A stretch of 10,067 bases of DNA from Acidobacteria bacterium AH-259-G07. Lineage in GTDB: Bacteria; Acidobacteriota; UBA6911; RPQK01; JADFOI01. How positions within the stretch are numbered: position 1 is the first letter of the stretch; every line of letters begins with the position of its first letter. The stretch spans positions 1 through 10,067 of the forward strand of contig JALLON010000083.1 in the NCBI GenBank assembly GCA_027717925.1, written 5' to 3'. Shown one piece after another: positions 7,008 through 10,067 of this stretch. The notes beneath the pieces are model-generated. The model was not told the DNA's origin and did not search any database. It saw nothing but the letters and a program-made list of their open reading frames with translations. The translations under genes and the position numbers were made by a program.

Positions 7008-7018
7008 AAAAAAGGGGG
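7003..7018 (+). promoter_or_regulatory. Alternative hairpin over the ribosome site of the second sulfatase
   Basis: CCCCC (7003-7007), the last bases of palindrome R3, is followed by six A and then GGGGG (7014-7018), which is the only Shine-Dalgarno-like sequence before the ATG at 7024. The five C can pair either with the start of R3's left arm or with these G. The two structures exclude each other: with the long hairpin formed the ribosome site is free, and without it the site can be masked. The pairings are seen directly; a switch is inferred. Confidence 0.35.
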
Positions 7019-7023
7019 AAAAG

Positions 7024-8487
7024 ATGAATCTAGCACGAGAGAGCGGTGCCGCGATGGCCGCGGTGGTCTTGGCCGTGGGCCTGAGTCTTTTCGGGACTGA
7101 AGCGGCTCAGGAGAGCAAGGCTGGCGGGCGGGCCAATGTCATTATCATCCTGGCCGACGATTTGGGCTATGGCGACCTCGGCTGTTACGGCAATCCCGCC
7201 TTTGAGAGCCCGCACCTCGATCGAATGGCCAAGGAGGGCGTGCGTTTCACCCAATTCTATGTGCCGGTGCCTTACTGCGCCCCGTCCCGGGCGACGCTGC
7301 TGACGGGCCGTTACCCGTTCCGCAACGGGATCGTCTTCAACCCGGCACCGGACTCGGGCATCAATGATGTGGGCATTGCGGATGAGGAACTTACTCTGGG
7401 TGAGGCTTTTCAGCAGGCGGGCTATGCTACCTCTTGCATTGGGAAGTGGCACCTGGGTCACAAGCCACAGTTTTACCCGCGGCGGCACGGCTTTGACGAA
7501 TACTACGGTATTCTCTACTCCAACGACATGCGGCCGGTGCAGCTCATCGAAAACGAAAAGGTCATCGAGTACCCGGTGGTGCAGGCGACGCTGACCAAAC
7601 GATACACGGAGCGAGCGCTGCAGTTCATTGAGCGGCACCAGAATGAATCATTTTTGCTGTACCTGCCACATGCCATGCCGCATAAGCCGCTGGCTGCTTC
7701 GGAGGATTTTTATAAGACCTCTCCGGCTGGGCTTTACGGAGACGTGATTGCAGAGTTGGATTGGTCGGTGGGCCAGATCCTGGCGAAGCTTAAAGAACTG
7801 GGCCTAGAGCAGAACACCTTGGTCATCTTCGCCAGCGACAATGGGCCCTGGTACGGTGGCAGTACAGGAGGGCTGCGGGGGATGAAGTCGCGGACGTGGG
7901 AAGGCGGTGTCCGTGTACCGATGATAGCCCGATGGCCAGGCCGGATCCCGCCCGGGCGTGTCTGTGATGAGGCGGCCGGCATGATTGACCTGTTTCCGAC
8001 GGTTTTGAAACTGGCCGGCATCTCGTTTCCCGCGGATCATATTATTGACGGGAAGGACATCTGGCCCCTTATGATCAGCGATGAGGCCAAGAGCCCTCAC
8101 CAGGCGCTGGTTGCCATGCAGGGACCGAATCTGGCCATCATTCGTGGTGGACAGTGGAAGTTGCACGTCCGCTCACCCGACGGTGTCCCCCAGCGCGGCG
8201 ACGATTGGGTGGACCCCCGGGGTCCCGACGGCGTGACAATCCTGGCGCCTTACGAGCAAGCTCGACCGAGCCAATATCCCGGGGTGACCGGCGGTGATGG
8301 GCCCGAACCCATGATGCTTTTCAACCTGAAGACTGACCCCGCTGAGCAGCACAACGTTGCCCGCAAGCACCCGGACGTGGTTCAACGGCTCAAGGCGCGG
8401 TTTGATCAGATCAATACCCTAGTGCCCGAGTTTCGCCGACCCAAACGGACACCGCTGCAAAAACCCGGACCCAGACCAAAGCGCTAA
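7024..8487 (+). CDS. Secreted sulfatase, arylsulfatase A / GALNS type (S1 family)
   Basis: A 487-residue sulfatase with a Sec signal peptide (about 1-28, cleavage near EAA/QES) and no lipobox, so probably periplasmic or secreted. The formylglycine motif is CAPSR with Cys85, followed by ATLLTGRYP. Further active-site residues are Asp45-Asp46 (LADDLGYGDLG), Lys141 and His143 (GKWHLG), His216 and His220 (LPHAMPHKP), Asp272-Asn273 (SDNGPW) and Lys288 (GMKSRTWEGG). The C-terminal part (about 370-470) matches the usual small domain with MLFNLKTDPAEQHNVA. It is clearly a different sulfatase subfamily from the one upstream and not a recent copy; it also looks richer in G and C at third codon positions. 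It follows the first sulfatase by 64 bp, filled by palindrome R3, and has a weak GGGGG ribosome site. Confidence 0.93.
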   Translation: MNLARESGAAMAAVVLAVGLSLFGTEAAQESKAGGRANVIIILADDLGYGDLGCYGNPAFESPHLDRMAKEGVRFTQFYVPVPYCAPSRATLLTGRYPFRNGIVFNPAPDSGINDVGIADEELTLGEAFQQAGYATSCIGKWHLGHKPQFYPRRHGFDEYYGILYSNDMRPVQLIENEKVIEYPVVQATLTKRYTERALQFIERHQNESFLLYLPHAMPHKPLAASEDFYKTSPAGLYGDVIAELDWSVGQILAKLKELGLEQNTLVIFASDNGPWYGGSTGGLRGMKSRTWEGGVRVPMIARWPGRIPPGRVCDEAAGMIDLFPTVLKLAGISFPADHIIDGKDIWPLMISDEAKSPHQALVAMQGPNLAIIRGGQWKLHVRSPDGVPQRGDDWVDPRGPDGVTILAPYEQARPSQYPGVTGGDGPEPMMLFNLKTDPAEQHNVARKHPDVVQRLKARFDQINTLVPEFRRPKRTPLQKPGPRPKR

Positions 8488-8561
8488 TTTCTCACACCGG
8501 CTATCAGGCGTGACGATTTGACTTCTCCGCCCACAGGAGATAGTTTTCGCAAGCCTTGCCA

Positions 8562-10067
8562 GTGAGTCGCTTTTTCCTGCAAGTCTCTTTCTTTGGTTTG
8601 CTGTTGCTGGCTTTCTGTGTGCAGCAGCGCCATCGCCTGGTGGGCGAGATCGTGGATGCAGACAATCAGCAGACCTTGGCCGCTTCCGTTTCAATCACCG
8701 ATGAATCAGGAACTCCACTTGAAATCGAGGGAGAGCATTCGCATGTCCAATACCTCGGGCAGCAGTGGTGCTACGTGGACGGGAGCTTTTTGCTGATAAC
8801 TTCTAAACCGCGTGTCTTGGTGAAGGTCCGTCGCGGTCCGGAAACTCTGCCGTTGGAAGAGGTCGTAGAGGTATCCGGAAGATTGCATACTTTCCGTCTG
8901 CGTCGCTGGATCAATATGCAACAGCAGGGATACCTCAGCGGAGACTCCCACGTACACTACCTTTCACTGAAGGACAGCCATCTGCAAATGCGCGCGGAAA
9001 ATCTTAATGTGCTCAACCTTTTGACCAGCGACTTCACTAACGACCTGGAGAAGTTCACGGGACAACTGGATCCTATTTCCACACCTGGCCAGGAAGTTTA
9101 TGTGGGTCAGGAATTCCGTGATTGGGACCAGGGGCACATTTGTCTGTTGGGCATCAGCAGCATCATCGAGCCACTAAAGCCATTTGGCGGACGCGGTGAA
9201 CGCAACCTGTTGCTGGCACGCGCCATGCGGGATGCCCGAAACCAAGGTGGTGTGGTCGCCTGGGCCCATTTCTCCAACCTTCCCGGTGCCGAGTCAGCAA
9301 TCGACATTGCACTGGGGTTGGTGGATGCCATCGAACTGATTACGTACGACGATCCCACCGAGCTCCCCAGTCACTGGGGCCCATGGGCCAATTCGGGTAT
9401 GTCTCAGGCCGAGTTCACTGTTATGCGCGGCTTGGACCTCTATTACCAATACTTGAATGCCGGCTTTCGCCTGCCTATTGTGGCAGGCACGGACAAAATG
9501 GGGGAGAACATCCCTGTTGGCAGCAACCGTCTATACTCCCGGGTGGGTGGCGAGCCCAATTATGACGCCTGGCTGGCTGGCGTTAAAGCTGGGAATGGGT
9601 TTGTGACAAACGGTCCTGTCCTGACATTTGAAGTCGACAGCCACACAATAGGAGAGGTGGTGGAATTCAACACGCCTGGCAAGGTCACTGCTAAGGCCAG
9701 GGCTCGATCTATTTTGCCTTTTTCAAGGCTGGAAATCGTGCTTAACGGTAAACCCGTAGCTGTAACCACTGTTGAATCAAGCAAGAATCGAGAGGAAAAC
9801 GGTATCTACGCCACAGAAGTAACGGCGGATATCAAGCTCAACCAGAGCTCCTGGGTAGCTGCTCGAGTGGTCCAGGTCCAAGGAAGCAGGCAGCGTATCC
9901 TCCCTCGAGAACTTACGGTGTTTGCCCACACCAATCCGGTGTACTTTTTGCGCAATGGGGCCAAGGTCCGTGATGAAGCATCCATCCGTTACCTAAGAAA
10001 GTACATCAGAGGCACCATTCACTGGTTAACTACCGGCGCCCGTTTTCCCAATCCCGAGGTCAAAGCC
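8562..10067 (+). CDS. CehA/McbA-like metallohydrolase, 3' end cut by the window
   Basis: An open frame of 502 codons runs from GTG 8562 to the right edge without a stop, so the C-terminus is missing. The frame is closed upstream by TAG at 8541-8543; TTG 8556 is another possible start. GTG gives a good signal peptide or anchor (SRFFLQVSFFGLLLLAF). Residues about 27-110 resemble a carboxypeptidase-regulatory-like beta domain (LVGEIVDADNQQTLAASVSI). A PHP-like barrel follows with GDSHVH (Asp128, His130, His132), Glu184, GHICLLG (His192), AWAH (His236) and AGTD (Asp311), the pattern of CehA/McbA-type proteins. CehA is known to hydrolyse carbaryl, but most relatives have unknown substrates. The second PHP motif (usually TDHN) is replaced by TSDF near 151-154. 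AGGAGA at 8535-8540 is 21 bases from GTG, so the ribosome site is poor. It is 74 bp behind the second sulfatase, likely in the same operon. Confidence 0.8.
   Translation, partial: MSRFFLQVSFFGLLLLAFCVQQRHRLVGEIVDADNQQTLAASVSITDESGTPLEIEGEHSHVQYLGQQWCYVDGSFLLITSKPRVLVKVRRGPETLPLEEVVEVSGRLHTFRLRRWINMQQQGYLSGDSHVHYLSLKDSHLQMRAENLNVLNLLTSDFTNDLEKFTGQLDPISTPGQEVYVGQEFRDWDQGHICLLGISSIIEPLKPFGGRGERNLLLARAMRDARNQGGVVAWAHFSNLPGAESAIDIALGLVDAIELITYDDPTELPSHWGPWANSGMSQAEFTVMRGLDLYYQYLNAGFRLPIVAGTDKMGENIPVGSNRLYSRVGGEPNYDAWLAGVKAGNGFVTNGPVLTFEVDSHTIGEVVEFNTPGKVTAKARARSILPFSRLEIVLNGKPVAVTTVESSKNREENGIYATEVTADIKLNQSSWVAARVVQVQGSRQRILPRELTVFAHTNPVYFLRNGAKVRDEASIRYLRKYIRGTIHWLTTGARFPNPEVKA

Noticed and set aside
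8492..8512. Imperfect inverted repeat TCACACC/GGCGTGA after the second sulfatase as a terminator
   Set aside because: Only seven pairs with one mismatch and no T-run; the next gene probably continues the operon.
8593..8796. Plus-strand open frame of 67 codons
   Set aside because: It is out of frame with, and inside, the CehA/McbA-like gene, whose translation shows clear domain motifs.
1..10067. CRISPR array, tRNA or rRNA genes, prophage or complete insertion sequence
   Set aside because: I looked for spaced direct repeats, tRNA-like arms and transposase or phage genes and saw none; the only tandem repeat is the ankyrin coding repeat.

Overview
The window looks like part of a moderate-GC, Gram-negative, sulfatase-rich heterotroph. 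Two lipoproteins, several Sec signal peptides, two formylglycine sulfatases, a secreted glycoside-hydrolase-like protein, a YtcJ-type amidohydrolase and a CehA/McbA-type metallohydrolase fit lineages such as Planctomycetota, Verrucomicrobiota, Acidobacteriota or Poribacteria. There is no rRNA or phylogenetic marker, so the phylum is not resolved.

Layout: (1) 1-230 has no convincing gene; it ends in a small hairpin and a very strong ribosome binding site. (2) 231-1700 (+) is an ankyrin-repeat lipoprotein of 14 units. (3) 1706-1752 is a perfect palindrome at the junction with the convergent gene. (4) 1734-3293 (-) is a secreted TIM-barrel glycoside hydrolase-like protein, preceded by a possible 57-aa small gene (3307-3480, -) and a promoter-like sequence (3490-3518, -). 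(5) 3598-5331 (-) is a secreted amidohydrolase. (6) 5332-5492 is a divergent intergenic region with a second palindrome. (7) 5493-6959 and 7024-8487 (+) are two sulfatases separated by a 64-bp near-uninterrupted palindrome. (8) 8562 to the right edge (+) is a GTG-started, truncated CehA/McbA-like metallohydrolase.

How the genes may work together: nearly all products carry export signals and are hydrolases. A reasonable inference is that the two sulfatases remove sulfate from a polymer or small molecule, the glycoside hydrolase-like protein cuts sugar linkages, and the two metallohydrolases act on released amide, ester or aryl-type groups. No transporter, regulator or sulfatase-maturation enzyme is present in the window, so this grouping is only suggestive.

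The most unusual signal is a family of three palindromes sharing the core GGGGTCA(G/C)ACCTTGAG. All sit at gene boundaries. Two of them run into a neighbouring gene in the same reading phase and supply its last codons and stop, giving the near-identical tails RGVRP-stop (glycoside hydrolase) and RGVTP-stop (first sulfatase). The third copy sits just upstream of the first sulfatase. The palindrome between the sulfatases can also form a competing hairpin over the second sulfatase's ribosome binding site.
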